This document shows, one piece after another, positions 19,801 to 27,990 of a stretch of 64,000 nucleotides of DNA. Position numbers and translations under genes: made by a program. The DNA lies in assembly GCF_902497775.2 (NCBI RefSeq), contig NZ_OZ024668.1, positions 4,944,326-5,008,325 of the forward strand, given 5' to 3'. Position 1 is the stretch's first letter, and every line of letters starts with the position of its first letter. The stretch is from Pseudomonas fluorescens. Its GTDB lineage: Bacteria; Pseudomonadota; Gammaproteobacteria; Pseudomonadales; Pseudomonadaceae. A model generated the notes under the pieces. That model saw nothing but the letters and a program-made list of their open reading frames with translations. It was not told the DNA's origin and made no database searches.

Positions 19801-22166
19801 GCCAGGCTGCTCTCCTCCACGGCACCGTAGAGGTCGAGCAAGCCTTCACACAGTTCATCGACCTGCCACAGGTCGGCCAGGTGCGCGCTCTGGCCAAGGG
19901 TGGTCAGCTCATCGAGCAGGGCGTTGAGTTCCTGACGCTCGCCCGGGTGCTCCTGCCAGCGCAGCAGCAACGATTCGGCGTCGAGCAGGATGTCCATGCC
20001 CTGGGCCAGGAAGCTGGCGATCAGTTGCGGGTCGCGCTTGACCCGCAGGCCCTGGCTCGGCGCATCGAGCAGGGCTTGCAGGCGCGTATCGACCACCTGA
20101 TGGACATCGGCGATCAGCGTCGCGGCCCCGGCAATCGGCGCCAACGGCGCACTGGCAAGCTGCTGCACGCCACGGCGCAGCAGCGGTTCGGCGGTTTCCA
20201 GGAGGTAGATTTCCTCCAGGTCGAAGGCCAACTGATGGGCCTTGTACTCGCGCGCCAGCAAGTCCAGGGCGCCGGCCAGCTCGGCAATCGGCGATACCCC
20301 GGCCATCGCCGCACTGCCCTTGAGCGTGTGCAAGGCGCGCTGCAGGTTATCGCTGACCGCCAGCGGCAAATGCTTGTCGGCTTCGTGCAGGTAGGCTTCG
20401 AGGCTGTCCAGGTGGCCCAGGGCCTCGTTGCGGAATATCTCCAGCAACTGCGGGTCGATGGATTCGCTGGCCTCGCTGTCGCTGTGCGGATCATTCATGG
20501 CCAGTGCGTGCAGGTGCGCGGCCAGCTGTTCAACCTGCGGATGCGCCGGTGCCTGTGCCCGGGCAAACTCGCCGAGCAGCGCAGGCAGCGTGTCGAGGGC
20601 CTGCTGCAACGCGGCCAGGGGCGCCGCGCCGATTGCCACCCGGCCTTCGAGCACGCGATTGAGCAGGTGTTCAGCCGCCCAGGCCAGCTCCGCCAGCACC
20701 TGGGCGCGGACCATGCGCCCGCTACCCTTGAGGGTGTGCAGGCCCCGGCGCAGTTCGATCAGGGCGTCACGATCGGCGCCGTCGGCTTGCCAGCGCGCCC
20801 ACATTGCATCAAGCAACGGCAACAGTTCGTTGGCTTCTTCGAGGAAAATCTCGCGCAACTCGTCATCGATCGGCGCTTCTTCGGGTACTTCTACAGCGGG
20901 CGGCTCTGGCGCCGCAGGTTCCGGCTCAAGGCGATAACCCAGGTCAGCCAGACTGTGCTGGGCGGCCTCGAGGAACCGCGACGGATTGGCCTGCGGGTCG
21001 GCAATCAGCCATTGCAGGTAGCACTCGCAGGCGCTCAAGGCCTCGGCTAGATGGCTCAGGGCCGCAGGATCGGTCAGGGTTTCGCTGCCCAGCAGTTGCT
21101 CATGCACATAGTCGCCGCAATGCCCGATCAATGCCGCTGCGCGCGGCAGCATCAACATCGCCAGGGCGCCGCGCACCTGTTGCAGCAAGCCCGGCAGCGG
21201 CTGCAGGCGCTGTGGCTGCCAGCCGGCGTCGAGGCAATCGCCGATCAGGTCCTTGACCTGCTGTATCACGGCAAAGGCTTCTTCCAGCACCAGCTGGCGA
21301 ATTTCGGCCAGATCGGTACCCGGCAGCGGGCTCTGGCTGTGCTGCTCCAGTGGCCCGACCATGCCGGCCAGGGTGGCCTCGACATACAGCAGCGCACCGG
21401 CAATATCCATCAACAAGGCATCGGCCGGTTCACGCTGGCCCTGGGCCAGGCTTTGCAGCACCAGCACCTGGTCGATGATCACCCGCCGTGGTTGGCCAAA
21501 ACCAAGGACCGCCAAGGTATCGGCGATCTGGCGCAGCGGCGCCAGCAGCGGCTCGAGTTCATCCAGGTGCTGGCGATCACCACGCACGAACTGGTCGAGA
21601 CGCTCCTTGACCCGCTTGAGGTCTTCACACAGGGCAGCGACCACCGAGCGCAAGGCGTCACGATCAGGCCCGGCCTGCAGACGATCGCGCCAGGTGCCCA
21701 GGTACAGGTCGAGATTGGCCAGTTCCTCGGCGTCGGCGGGGCTGCTGCTGAGCAGGCTGTCTTGTGCCAGGGCCTTCGCGCCGCGTTCGGCACGCAATTG
21801 GTTGAGCACTGGCAGCACCACCAGCGGCAGGTCGCGGCGGGCGCTGCGCAGACGCTCAAGGTACAGCGGCAATTGCTCCAGACCACGAAACAACGCGCCC
21901 AGCGCTTCACCGCGCTGGCTGGCACGGCCCTGGCGCAAGGCCAGGCCCAGTTGTTCCATTTCTTCGGCCAGCAACGCTGCGCCATTGAGTTCGAGCATCA
22001 GCAGGCAGCCGCGCACCTGGTGCAACTGGTCGACGAAACCGTCGAGCACCGCTTCATCCCCGGGCTCGGCGGCGAAGTGCTCAAGGGTCAGGCGCGCCTG
22101 GCCCAGGCAGTCGGCAATCGCCCCTTTGACCCAGGCCAGCGCCACCGTATCGTGCCGATCCGCCAT
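16854..22166 (-). CDS. chpA: Hybrid chemosensory histidine kinase ChpA (PilL)
   Basis: 1770 residues, the CheA-like kinase of the pilus system. The N-terminal part (1-430) resembles FimL and has degenerate HPt-like repeats. Four TLKG modules follow, centred on H477, H613, Q910 and H1051. Next come the dimerisation region, the ATP domain (HMLRNAVDHGLE, GRGLGMDVV), a CheW domain, and a receiver with D1699 (LLLDIEMPRMDG). One HPt site is Gln and so cannot be phosphorylated. P. aeruginosa ChpA is longer, with eight such modules. The ATG at 22166 has GGGAG close by and starts MADRHD, like the P. aeruginosa protein. It lies 25 bases after pilJ. Confidence 0.94.
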   Translation of the reverse strand: MADRHDTVALAWVKGAIADCLGQARLTLEHFAAEPGDEAVLDGFVDQLHQVRGCLLMLELNGAALLAEEMEQLGLALRQGRASQRGEALGALFRGLEQLPLYLERLRSARRDLPLVVLPVLNQLRAERGAKALAQDSLLSSSPADAEELANLDLYLGTWRDRLQAGPDRDALRSVVAALCEDLKRVKERLDQFVRGDRQHLDELEPLLAPLRQIADTLAVLGFGQPRRVIIDQVLVLQSLAQGQREPADALLMDIAGALLYVEATLAGMVGPLEQHSQSPLPGTDLAEIRQLVLEEAFAVIQQVKDLIGDCLDAGWQPQRLQPLPGLLQQVRGALAMLMLPRAAALIGHCGDYVHEQLLGSETLTDPAALSHLAEALSACECYLQWLIADPQANPSRFLEAAQHSLADLGYRLEPEPAAPEPPAVEVPEEAPIDDELREIFLEEANELLPLLDAMWARWQADGADRDALIELRRGLHTLKGSGRMVRAQVLAELAWAAEHLLNRVLEGRVAIGAAPLAALQQALDTLPALLGEFARAQAPAHPQVEQLAAHLHALAMNDPHSDSEASESIDPQLLEIFRNEALGHLDSLEAYLHEADKHLPLAVSDNLQRALHTLKGSAAMAGVSPIAELAGALDLLAREYKAHQLAFDLEEIYLLETAEPLLRRGVQQLASAPLAPIAGAATLIADVHQVVDTRLQALLDAPSQGLRVKRDPQLIASFLAQGMDILLDAESLLLRWQEHPGERQELNALLDELTTLGQSAHLADLWQVDELCEGLLDLYGAVEESSLAVSPRFFSEAQSAHEALIDMLDQIAAGQEVDPRPERLQALRELLDEGLDPSAMGLVSNQGAAITELASATAELAAQAPDPAMVELFLDEASDILDSADQALARWLLDTDNASALSSLARDLQTLKGGAQMAAMGAFEVLAQELELLYEGLVDRRFSPGAELFALLKRSHQQLAQMLEQLQQGQVPAAQVELLAALREFRHEAPPPTPLDKPLEAQQDAGDKELLEIFLEESLDLVESTSAALLRWQAEPRNGVEVENLLRDLHTLKGGARMVEIGPIGDLAHELEFLYELLAAGQLQPSPALFSLLQNCHDRLAHMLDAVRLQQPLHAATALIDYIRNFSSAALADTAAGQAHPDTAPPELPVTAPERGAGDMVKVASELLDDLGNLAGENSIIRGRIEQQVNDAQVALNEMETTLERMRDQLRRLDTETQGRILSRQADGDGQAYDDFDPLEMDRHSQLQQLSRALFESASDLLDLKETLSVRAHDAQSLLQQQARVNSELQEGLMRTRMVPFERLVPRLQRVVRQVSSELGKQVELVVGNAEGEMDRSVLERMMAPLEHMLRNAVDHGLESREVRLAAGKPEQGLISLNLLHEGADIVIEMTDDGAGVPLEAVRRKAIKRGLLDPAAVLTDHEVMQFILQPGFSTAEKITQISGRGLGMDVVHEEVKQLGGSMVIESNPGKGARFLIRLPFTVSINRGLMVHYGEEQYAIPLNTIEGIVRVPPAELEACYQLDPPHYQYAGHRYELRYLGELLQGAAQPKLLGQSLPLPVLLVHSHDQQYAVQVDGLAASREIVVKSLGPQFAAVQGLSGATLLGDGRVVLILDLLGQLRGLQQQLALHSRGSDGQRRDSLGSFPAKPLLVMVVDDSVTVRKVTGRLLERHGMNVLTAKDGVDAMALLQEHRPDILLLDIEMPRMDGFEVATQIRHDPKLKDLPIIMITSRTGQKHRDRAMAIGVNDYLGKPYQESVLLQSIAQWSRRDA

Positions 22167-22191
22167 AACTGCTCCCATCACCATGATGCCC

Positions 22192-24237
22192 TCAACGCGG
22201 CGGCGTCGGCGGCAGGGTAAAGCCGGACACCGAGCGGCGCATTTCACTGGCCATGCGTGCCAGGTTGCCGATGCTCTCGGCGGTGGCGGTGGAGCCGGCC
22301 GAGGTTTGCGAGGTGATCTGCTGGATCACCGACATGGTATGCGAGATCTGCCCGGCCGAAGAGGTCTGCAGCTGGGCGGCATCGGAGATGCTGTGAATCA
22401 GGTCGGCGAGGGTCTGCGAAACACCTTCGATTTCCGCCAGTGCCACCCCGGCGTCCTGGGCCAGGCGCGCACCGCGCACCACTTCGGCGGTGGTCTGCTC
22501 CATGGAAATCACCGCCTCGTTGGTGTCGGCCTGAATGGTGCGCACCAATGCTTCGATCTGGCGGGTGGCCGACGACGAGCGTTCGGCCAGGCGCTGGACT
22601 TCGTCGGCAACCACGGCAAAACCACGCCCAGCCTCCCCGGCCAGCGAGGCCTGGATCGCCGCGTTGAGGGCGAGGATGTTGGTCTGGTCGGCAATGTCGT
22701 CGATCAGGCTTACGATATCGCCGATCTCCTGGGACGACTCGCCCAGGCGCTTGATCCGCTTGGCGGTGTCCTGGATCTGTTCGCGGATGTTGTCCATGCC
22801 GTTGATGGTGTTGTGCACCACCTCGTTGCCCTTGTTGGCGATGGCAACCGAACGCTCGGCCACTTTCGCCGATTCGTAGGCGTGGGTGGATACCCGGTCG
22901 ATGGACTCGGCCATGTCGCCCACCGCCACCGAGGCATCGCTGATCTGCTGGGCCTGGTGCTCGGAAGCCTTGGCCAGCTGACGCGCAGTGTTCTGGGTGT
23001 CCTGCACGGCGGCAGCGACTTCCTCGGCACTAAGGTTGATGGTCGCCACCAGATCGCGCAGCTGGTCGATGGAATAATTGATCGAATCGGCGATGGCCCC
23101 GGTAAAGTCTTCGGTCACCGACACGGTCACGGTCAGGTCGCCATCGGCAAGGTCTTCGATTTCGTCGAGCAGGCGCATGATCGCCTGCTGGTTGCGTTCG
23201 TTCTTTTCGGCGGTTTCGCGCAGTTGCCGGTGGGTGGTGCGCACCATCACCAGGCCGATGAGGATGATCGACGCCAGTGCCAGCAAGCCCAGCACATAGC
23301 CGCCGACGGTATCCAGAGTGCGCCCGTTGGCCAGGTTTTCGAAGCCGGTGGCCAGGCGCGAGGCCTCATCGAGCAGAGTCTGCGACAGGCCGAAGATGCT
23401 CCCGGCGGCTTCGCGCACACGGAACAGTTCAGGCGAGGTTTCGAGGATCTCGTCGACAGAACCTGCGACGAACTGGAACAGCTCGGCGATCTCGGCCAGG
23501 CGCGCGCGCGCGTCCGGGTCTTGCACGCGGGTCACCTGGATCGCCTGATTCCCGCCGAGCATGGCTTCGAGTACCTGGCCAAAACGGCTGGCGTCGCGGC
23601 CAAAGGCATCAGCGGCCTGCACGGCGGTGTCGTCACCGGCCAGCACCGTGTTGACCGAGCCAAGAATACGCTCCGCCAGCAGCGACTGGCGCTGGGCCAC
23701 GGCCACCTGGCTGGCCGGCGCGCCGCTTTGCAGCAGGATCTCGACGACCTTCTCGTACTCCACCTGCAACTGCGGCACGGTTTCGGCCAGCGTCGCGGCG
23801 ACCTGGTGCAGCGACAGCACGGTCTGCTCGCTGGCAAGGATGGTGTCGGTATTCTTGCGCAGGTTTTCCCAATCGCGCAGCACTGCGTCCATTTCCTTGC
23901 GCACGGCCGGCGGTGCAGCCGGCAGGCCCGTGCTGGCGTCACCCTTTTTCAGGTAGCCCCAGCGCTGTTCGAAGTCGTTGCGCGCCTCGCTGAGCAGGCG
24001 GAAGGCCACGGCCTTGCCGGCCGCCGCTTCCGTAGCGTTCTTGGCGATGCGCTGGGACAGCACCCGCAGTTCACCGGCATGGCCGATGTACTGCTTGTCG
24101 TAGTTGGCCTGGGTGTTGAGGTAGGCGAAATTGGCGAACAGCAGGATAATCGACAGGATCAGCACTACGAACAGCGCCGCAATCTGTGCGCTGCTACGGG
24201 AACCCTGGGTCGATGGAGCCGTCTTGGTCGTGGTCAC
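22192..24237 (-). CDS. pilJ: Twitching-motility chemoreceptor PilJ
   Basis: 681 residues. A GTG start is used (24237), since the downstream sequence aligns from its first residues with P. aeruginosa PilJ. Membrane helix 1 is near 20-40 ([17 protein letters not shown]), followed by a periplasmic PilJ-type sensor region (residues 45-300, with [21 protein letters not shown]), helix 2 near 310-330, HAMP, and the signalling domain with the conserved tip ([20 protein letters not shown]). The receptor senses pilus or surface contact and controls ChpA. The usual next gene, the methyltransferase pilK, is absent. Confidence 0.95.
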   Translation of the reverse strand: MTTTKTAPSTQGSRSSAQIAALFVVLILSIILLFANFAYLNTQANYDKQYIGHAGELRVLSQRIAKNATEAAAGKAVAFRLLSEARNDFEQRWGYLKKGDASTGLPAAPPAVRKEMDAVLRDWENLRKNTDTILASEQTVLSLHQVAATLAETVPQLQVEYEKVVEILLQSGAPASQVAVAQRQSLLAERILGSVNTVLAGDDTAVQAADAFGRDASRFGQVLEAMLGGNQAIQVTRVQDPDARARLAEIAELFQFVAGSVDEILETSPELFRVREAAGSIFGLSQTLLDEASRLATGFENLANGRTLDTVGGYVLGLLALASIILIGLVMVRTTHRQLRETAEKNERNQQAIMRLLDEIEDLADGDLTVTVSVTEDFTGAIADSINYSIDQLRDLVATINLSAEEVAAAVQDTQNTARQLAKASEHQAQQISDASVAVGDMAESIDRVSTHAYESAKVAERSVAIANKGNEVVHNTINGMDNIREQIQDTAKRIKRLGESSQEIGDIVSLIDDIADQTNILALNAAIQASLAGEAGRGFAVVADEVQRLAERSSSATRQIEALVRTIQADTNEAVISMEQTTAEVVRGARLAQDAGVALAEIEGVSQTLADLIHSISDAAQLQTSSAGQISHTMSVIQQITSQTSAGSTATAESIGNLARMASEMRRSVSGFTLPPTPPR

Positions 24238-24252
24238 GGAGGTGGCGTTCCT

Positions 24253-24792
24253 TTACAGCGCGACGTCGAGGAAACCCGGCGCCTGGGCCAGGGCGAAAGG
24301 GCTGAAGATTGCCCAGCTGCGCTCACGCTGGAAATGCCCCTGGACGAAGGGCGCTGCAGCGCTGAGCAGCGGCGTTGGCGGCGACAGGTCGAGGCTGTGC
24401 AGCGGAAAATGCTGCAAGCCCAGCACTTCATCGACCAGCAAGCCGGCAAACAGCTCTTCATGGTCCAGTACCAGCACCCGCCGCTGCTTGCGCGGCGCCG
24501 ACAGGCCCAGGCCAAAAAAGCCGCAAAGGTCCATCACCGGTAGCAGTCGGCCACGCAGGTTGGCCACGCCGCCGACCCAGGCCTTGACCCCGGGGATGCG
24601 GCTCAGGCGCGGCTCGTGCAGCACTTCGGCGACTTCGCCCATGGGCGCGACGAACCACTGCTCGGCGATGCGAAAGCCAATGCCGCTCCAGCTCTGCAGG
24701 CGGGTTTCCTGCAATGGCAGGTCGGCAGCCAGCAGCCGGCAGCGTCGGTCAATGTCCAGCAGCAGCTCGAAAGCCGTCAGCGACTCCCCCAT
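24253..24792 (-). CDS. pilI: CheW-like adaptor PilI
   Basis: 179 residues with one CheW domain (IGFRIAEQWFVAPMGEVAEVL, VGGVANLRGRLLPVMDL). It links PilJ to ChpA in the membrane-associated array. The frame could begin at a TTG at 24807, but the ATG at 24792 (MGESLTAFELLLDIDRRC) gives the length and N-terminus of P. aeruginosa PilI. It starts 11 bases after the pilH stop and lies 15 bases before pilJ. Confidence 0.93.
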   Translation of the reverse strand: MGESLTAFELLLDIDRRCRLLAADLPLQETRLQSWSGIGFRIAEQWFVAPMGEVAEVLHEPRLSRIPGVKAWVGGVANLRGRLLPVMDLCGFFGLGLSAPRKQRRVLVLDHEELFAGLLVDEVLGLQHFPLHSLDLSPPTPLLSAAAPFVQGHFQRERSWAIFSPFALAQAPGFLDVAL

Positions 24793-24803
24793 CGGCCGGG
24801 TGG

Positions 24804-25169
24804 TCAACCTTTGAGCACGTCGTTGAGCTTTTTGATCAGGGTGTCTTCATCCACCGGCTTGGTCAGGTAGTCCCTGGCGCCCTGGCGCTGGCCCCAGACC
24901 TTGTCGGTCTCCTGGTCCTTGGTGGTAACAATGATCACCGGGATGTGCGCGGTTTCAGGGTCTTTGCTCAGTTGGCGGGTAGCCTGGAAGCCGTTGACCC
25001 CGGGCATGACGATATCCATCAGCACCGCGTCGGGCTTTTCGTGACGGGCCAGGGCCACGCCGTCGGCGCCGTTTTCGGCCTTGAGCACCTGATGCCCGTG
25101 TTTTTCGAGCATACCGGTCAGTTTGTACATTTCGGTCGGCGAATCGTCGACGATCAGAACTCGGGCCAT
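24804..25169 (-). CDS. pilH: Single-domain response regulator PilH
   Basis: 121 residues, one receiver domain with the phospho-acceptor D52 (VLMDIVMPGVNG), the acidic pair D8-D9 and a C-terminal Lys. In P. aeruginosa PilH counters PilG and controls pilus retraction. The ATG at 25169 with GGGGA upstream gives the standard length; the longer frame adds only four residues. It is 42 bases downstream of pilG. Confidence 0.95.
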   Translation of the reverse strand: MARVLIVDDSPTEMYKLTGMLEKHGHQVLKAENGADGVALARHEKPDAVLMDIVMPGVNGFQATRQLSKDPETAHIPVIIVTTKDQETDKVWGQRQGARDYLTKPVDEDTLIKKLNDVLKG

Positions 25170-25211
25170 GCTGTTCCCCATGAAGGAATAGACGCCTGCG
25201 GCGGCGCAGCG

Positions 25212-25622
25212 TCAGGGTGCGTGTTGTTCTTCTGCGGCGAATCCGGGCACATGGGCCCGGATTGCGTCCAGCAGCTCTTCCTTGCTGAAAGGCTTGGTCA
25301 AAAATTGATCAGAACCGACGACACGGCCTCGGGCCTTGTCGAACAGGCCATCGCGGGACGACAGGAGAATCACCGGCGTGTCCTTGAACGTGCTGTTCTG
25401 CTTGATCAGGGCGCAGGTCTGGTAGCCGTCCAGACGTGGCATCAGCACGTCGACGAAAATGATCTGCGGCTGGTGGTCGATGATCTTGGCCAGGGCATCG
25501 AAACCGTCGATGGCCGTGATGACCTCACATCCTGCTTCACTGAGCAATATCTGGGCGGTGCGGCGAATCGTCTTGGAGTCGTCGATCACCATCACCTTCA
25601 ATGCCGCGCCGGGCTGTTCCAT
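25212..25622 (-). CDS. pilG: Single-domain response regulator PilG
   Basis: 136 residues, a receiver domain with acidic pair D14-D15 and acceptor D58 (IIFVDVLMPRLDG). It is the output protein that promotes pilus extension, acting through ChpA phosphorylation. The ATG at 25622 gives MEQPGAALKVMVIDDSKT and the family length. It heads the operon pilG-pilH-pilI-pilJ-chpA-chpC, whose promoter must lie in the 314 bases shared with gshB. Confidence 0.95.
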   Translation of the reverse strand: MEQPGAALKVMVIDDSKTIRRTAQILLSEAGCEVITAIDGFDALAKIIDHQPQIIFVDVLMPRLDGYQTCALIKQNSTFKDTPVILLSSRDGLFDKARGRVVGSDQFLTKPFSKEELLDAIRAHVPGFAAEEQHAP

Positions 25623-25936
25623 AATTGCTCTACCATCGCTGCTCGCTATGAGCGGCAAGCTACAAGTTTCTAGCGGCAAGAAAAAGCAGGGTGAACGCGG
25701 CGTGCTTTTTCTTGTGGCTTATGCCTTGTGGCTTGCAGCTGGAGACGGCCGTGCAGGCCACGTGCCAGGCCTTTTTAGCACACTCTGGGGGGTGCATTCC
25801 ATCGGCCCGCGCCGACACCCGGCGCAGCACTGCCCAGGATACGTTTTTCCCTTGACCGCCAGCGCTGCGAGCGCCACCCTGACGCCACTTTTCATTCGAG
25901 CCAATGCGGCCCAATGCCGCTGAGAGGATTTTGCCC
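25623..25936. other. Divergent regulatory region between pilG and gshB
   Basis: 314 bases without a gene, holding the promoters of the pil operon (minus) and gshB (plus). A repeat of the CAAGCTACAAG family occupies its left third. Just before gshB an AGAGGA at 25923-25928 serves as its ribosome binding site. No convincing -35/-10 pair stands out to me. Confidence 0.6.
25651..25740. repeat. CAAGCTACAAG-type palindromic repeat, copy 2
   Basis: The outer arms AGCGGCAAGCTACAAG (25651-25666) and CTTGTGGCTTGCAGCT (25725-25740) are imperfectly inverted. Inside lies a perfect 12-base pair (CAAGAAAAAGCA at 25677-25688 with TGCTTTTTCTTG at 25703-25714). It lies in a divergent promoter region rather than between gene ends. 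Confidence 0.7.
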
Positions 25937-26890
25937 ATGAGCGTTCGCCTCGGGATTGTCATGGACCCCATTGCGCGCATCTCCTATAAAAAGGACAGCT
26001 CGCTGGCCATGTTGCTGGCCGCCCAGGAGCGCGGCTGGTCGCTGTTCTACATGGAGCAGCAGGACCTCTACCAGGGCGCCGGCCAGGCCCGCGCGCGCAT
26101 GCGCCCGCTGAAAGTCTTCGCCGACCCGGAGCACTGGTTCGAACTGGAGGCCGAGCAAGACTGCGCCCTGAGCGAGCTGGACGTGATCCTGATGCGCAAG
26201 GATCCGCCGTTCGACATGGAGTTCGTCTACAGCACCTACCTGCTGGAACAGGCCGAAGCCGCCGGCGTGCTGGTGGTCAACCGGCCGCAGAGCCTGCGCG
26301 ACTGCAACGAAAAATTGTTCGCCACGCTGTTCCCGCAGTGCACGCCACCGACCCTGGTCAGCCGCCGCGCGGACATCCTGCGTGAATTCGTCAATCAACA
26401 AGGCGACACCATCCTCAAGCCGCTGGACGGCATGGGCGGTACCTCGATCTTCCGTCATCGCCCGGGCGACCCGAACCTCTCGGTGATCCTCGAGACCCTG
26501 ACCGGCAACGGCACCCAGCAAATCATGGCACAAGGCTACCTGCCGGCCATCAAGGATGGCGACAAGCGCATCCTGATGATCGACGGCGAGCCGGTGCCGT
26601 ATTGCCTGGCCCGCATCCCGGCCTCGGGCGAAACCCGTGGCAACCTTGCCGCCGGTGGCCGTGGCGAAGCCCGCCCGCTGACCGACCGTGACCGCTGGAT
26701 CGCCGCACAGGTCGGCCCGACCCTGCGTGAGAAGGGCCTGCTGTTCGTTGGCCTGGACGTGATCGGTGAGCACCTGACTGAAATCAACGTCACCAGCCCG
26801 ACCTGCATCCGCGAGATCGACAATGCCTTCGGCACCAAGATCGGCGTGCAGTTGATGGATGCCATTGATCGCAAGCTCAAGGCGCGCTGA
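25937..26890 (+). CDS. gshB: Glutathione synthetase
   Basis: 317 residues, the normal length. It is an ATP-grasp enzyme that joins gamma-glutamylcysteine and glycine, the second step of glutathione synthesis in the cytoplasm. Signatures are RLGIVMDPIARISYKKDSS at the N-terminus, ILKPLDGMGG in the ATP-binding lid region and LTEINVTSPTC carrying the metal-ligand Glu/Asn. The ATG at 25937 is preceded by GAGAGGA. It is divergent from pilG and followed by tonB3, as in P. aeruginosa. Confidence 0.97.
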   Translation: MSVRLGIVMDPIARISYKKDSSLAMLLAAQERGWSLFYMEQQDLYQGAGQARARMRPLKVFADPEHWFELEAEQDCALSELDVILMRKDPPFDMEFVYSTYLLEQAEAAGVLVVNRPQSLRDCNEKLFATLFPQCTPPTLVSRRADILREFVNQQGDTILKPLDGMGGTSIFRHRPGDPNLSVILETLTGNGTQQIMAQGYLPAIKDGDKRILMIDGEPVPYCLARIPASGETRGNLAAGGRGEARPLTDRDRWIAAQVGPTLREKGLLFVGLDVIGEHLTEINVTSPTCIREIDNAFGTKIGVQLMDAIDRKLKAR

Positions 26891-26999
26891 CAGCCGACGC
26901 GGAGCAACCGCGCAGAGTGGGGTATCATGCCAGTCGTTTTTATGACCTGGGCACCTGCTCTGCCGGTTTTCCCCGGTTTTTGCAGCTGCTGGATACCTG

Positions 27000-27905
27000 A
27001 TGACGCTTCCTGCTGACATCCCTGCCGACTTTTCTCCACCCCGCGTACGCCCGGTGGATCGCCTGGGCTTTACCCTGTTCCTGGCGGCGCTGCTGCACCT
27101 GGCGCTGATCCTCGGTGTGGGTTTCACCTTCGCCAAGCCCGAAGAAATCCGCCGGACCATGGAAATCACCCTGGCCACCTTCAAAAGCGAGAAAGCGCCG
27201 CAGAAGGCAGACTACCTGGCCCAGGACAATCAGCAAGGCAGCGGCACCCTGGACAAGAAAGCGGTGCCAAAAACCACCGAAGTGGCGCCCTTCCAGGACA
27301 GCAAGATCAACAAGGTCACCCCGCCTCCGGCCGCCAAGCCCGAGGTACAACCGCAACCGACGCCGCCTAAAGCGGTGGTTGCGACCAAGGCACCGAAACC
27401 GGAAAAAGTCGAAACCCGGCCCAAGGAAGCCAAACCGCAGCCCAAACCCAAGGCCGCAACTCCGGATTTTGACAGCTCGCAGCTGTCCAGCCAGATCGCC
27501 AGCCTCGAAGCCGAGCTGTCCAACGAGCAGCAGTTGTACGCCAAGCGCCCGCGCATCCACCGCCTCAATGCCGCCTCGACCATGCGCGACAAGGGTGCCT
27601 GGTACAAGGACGAGTGGCGCAAGAAGGTCGAGCGCATCGGCAACCTCAACTACCCCGACGAAGCCCGGCGTCAGCAGATCTACGGCAGCCTGCGGCTGAT
27701 GGTGTCGATCAACCGCGATGGTTCGCTGTATGAGGTGTTGGTGCTCGAGTCCTCGGGCCAGCCCCTGCTCGACCAGGCCGCCCAGCGCATCGTGCGCCTG
27801 GCCGCACCGTTCGCGCCGTTCACCGGTGACCTGGCCGATATCGACCGGCTGGAGATCATCCGTACCTGGCGTTTCGCCCGCGGCGACCGGCTGCAAAGCA
27901 ACTGA
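27000..27905 (+). CDS. tonB3: TonB family energy transducer (TonB3)
   Basis: 301 residues: short cytoplasmic N-terminus, one membrane helix (TLFLAALLHLALILGVGFTFA, with the family His), a Pro/Lys-rich periplasmic spacer (160-residue zone with repeated KPxP), and a C-terminal TonB domain (YPDEARRQQIYGSLRLMVSINRDGSLYEVLVLESSG). It transmits proton-motive force to outer-membrane receptors. Gene order gshB-tonB3 matches P. aeruginosa, where tonB3 is needed for twitching motility, which fits its place next to the pil cluster. The start is the ATG at 27000. Confidence 0.88.
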   Translation: MTLPADIPADFSPPRVRPVDRLGFTLFLAALLHLALILGVGFTFAKPEEIRRTMEITLATFKSEKAPQKADYLAQDNQQGSGTLDKKAVPKTTEVAPFQDSKINKVTPPPAAKPEVQPQPTPPKAVVATKAPKPEKVETRPKEAKPQPKPKAATPDFDSSQLSSQIASLEAELSNEQQLYAKRPRIHRLNAASTMRDKGAWYKDEWRKKVERIGNLNYPDEARRQQIYGSLRLMVSINRDGSLYEVLVLESSGQPLLDQAAQRIVRLAAPFAPFTGDLADIDRLEIIRTWRFARGDRLQSN

Positions 27906-27990
27906 ATCTAAGGCTCCGCCTGATAGCAAAACAGTAGCCACTCTGCGAATATGCGCGCCCGTATATCTCCCTCAAGAAAGGATTCTGTTG

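Noticed and set aside
21253..24543. Long plus-strand open frame of 1096 codons across chpA, pilJ and pilI
   Set aside because: A shadow of the minus-strand pil operon; Arg/Ser-rich composition typical of antisense frames in GC-rich DNA.
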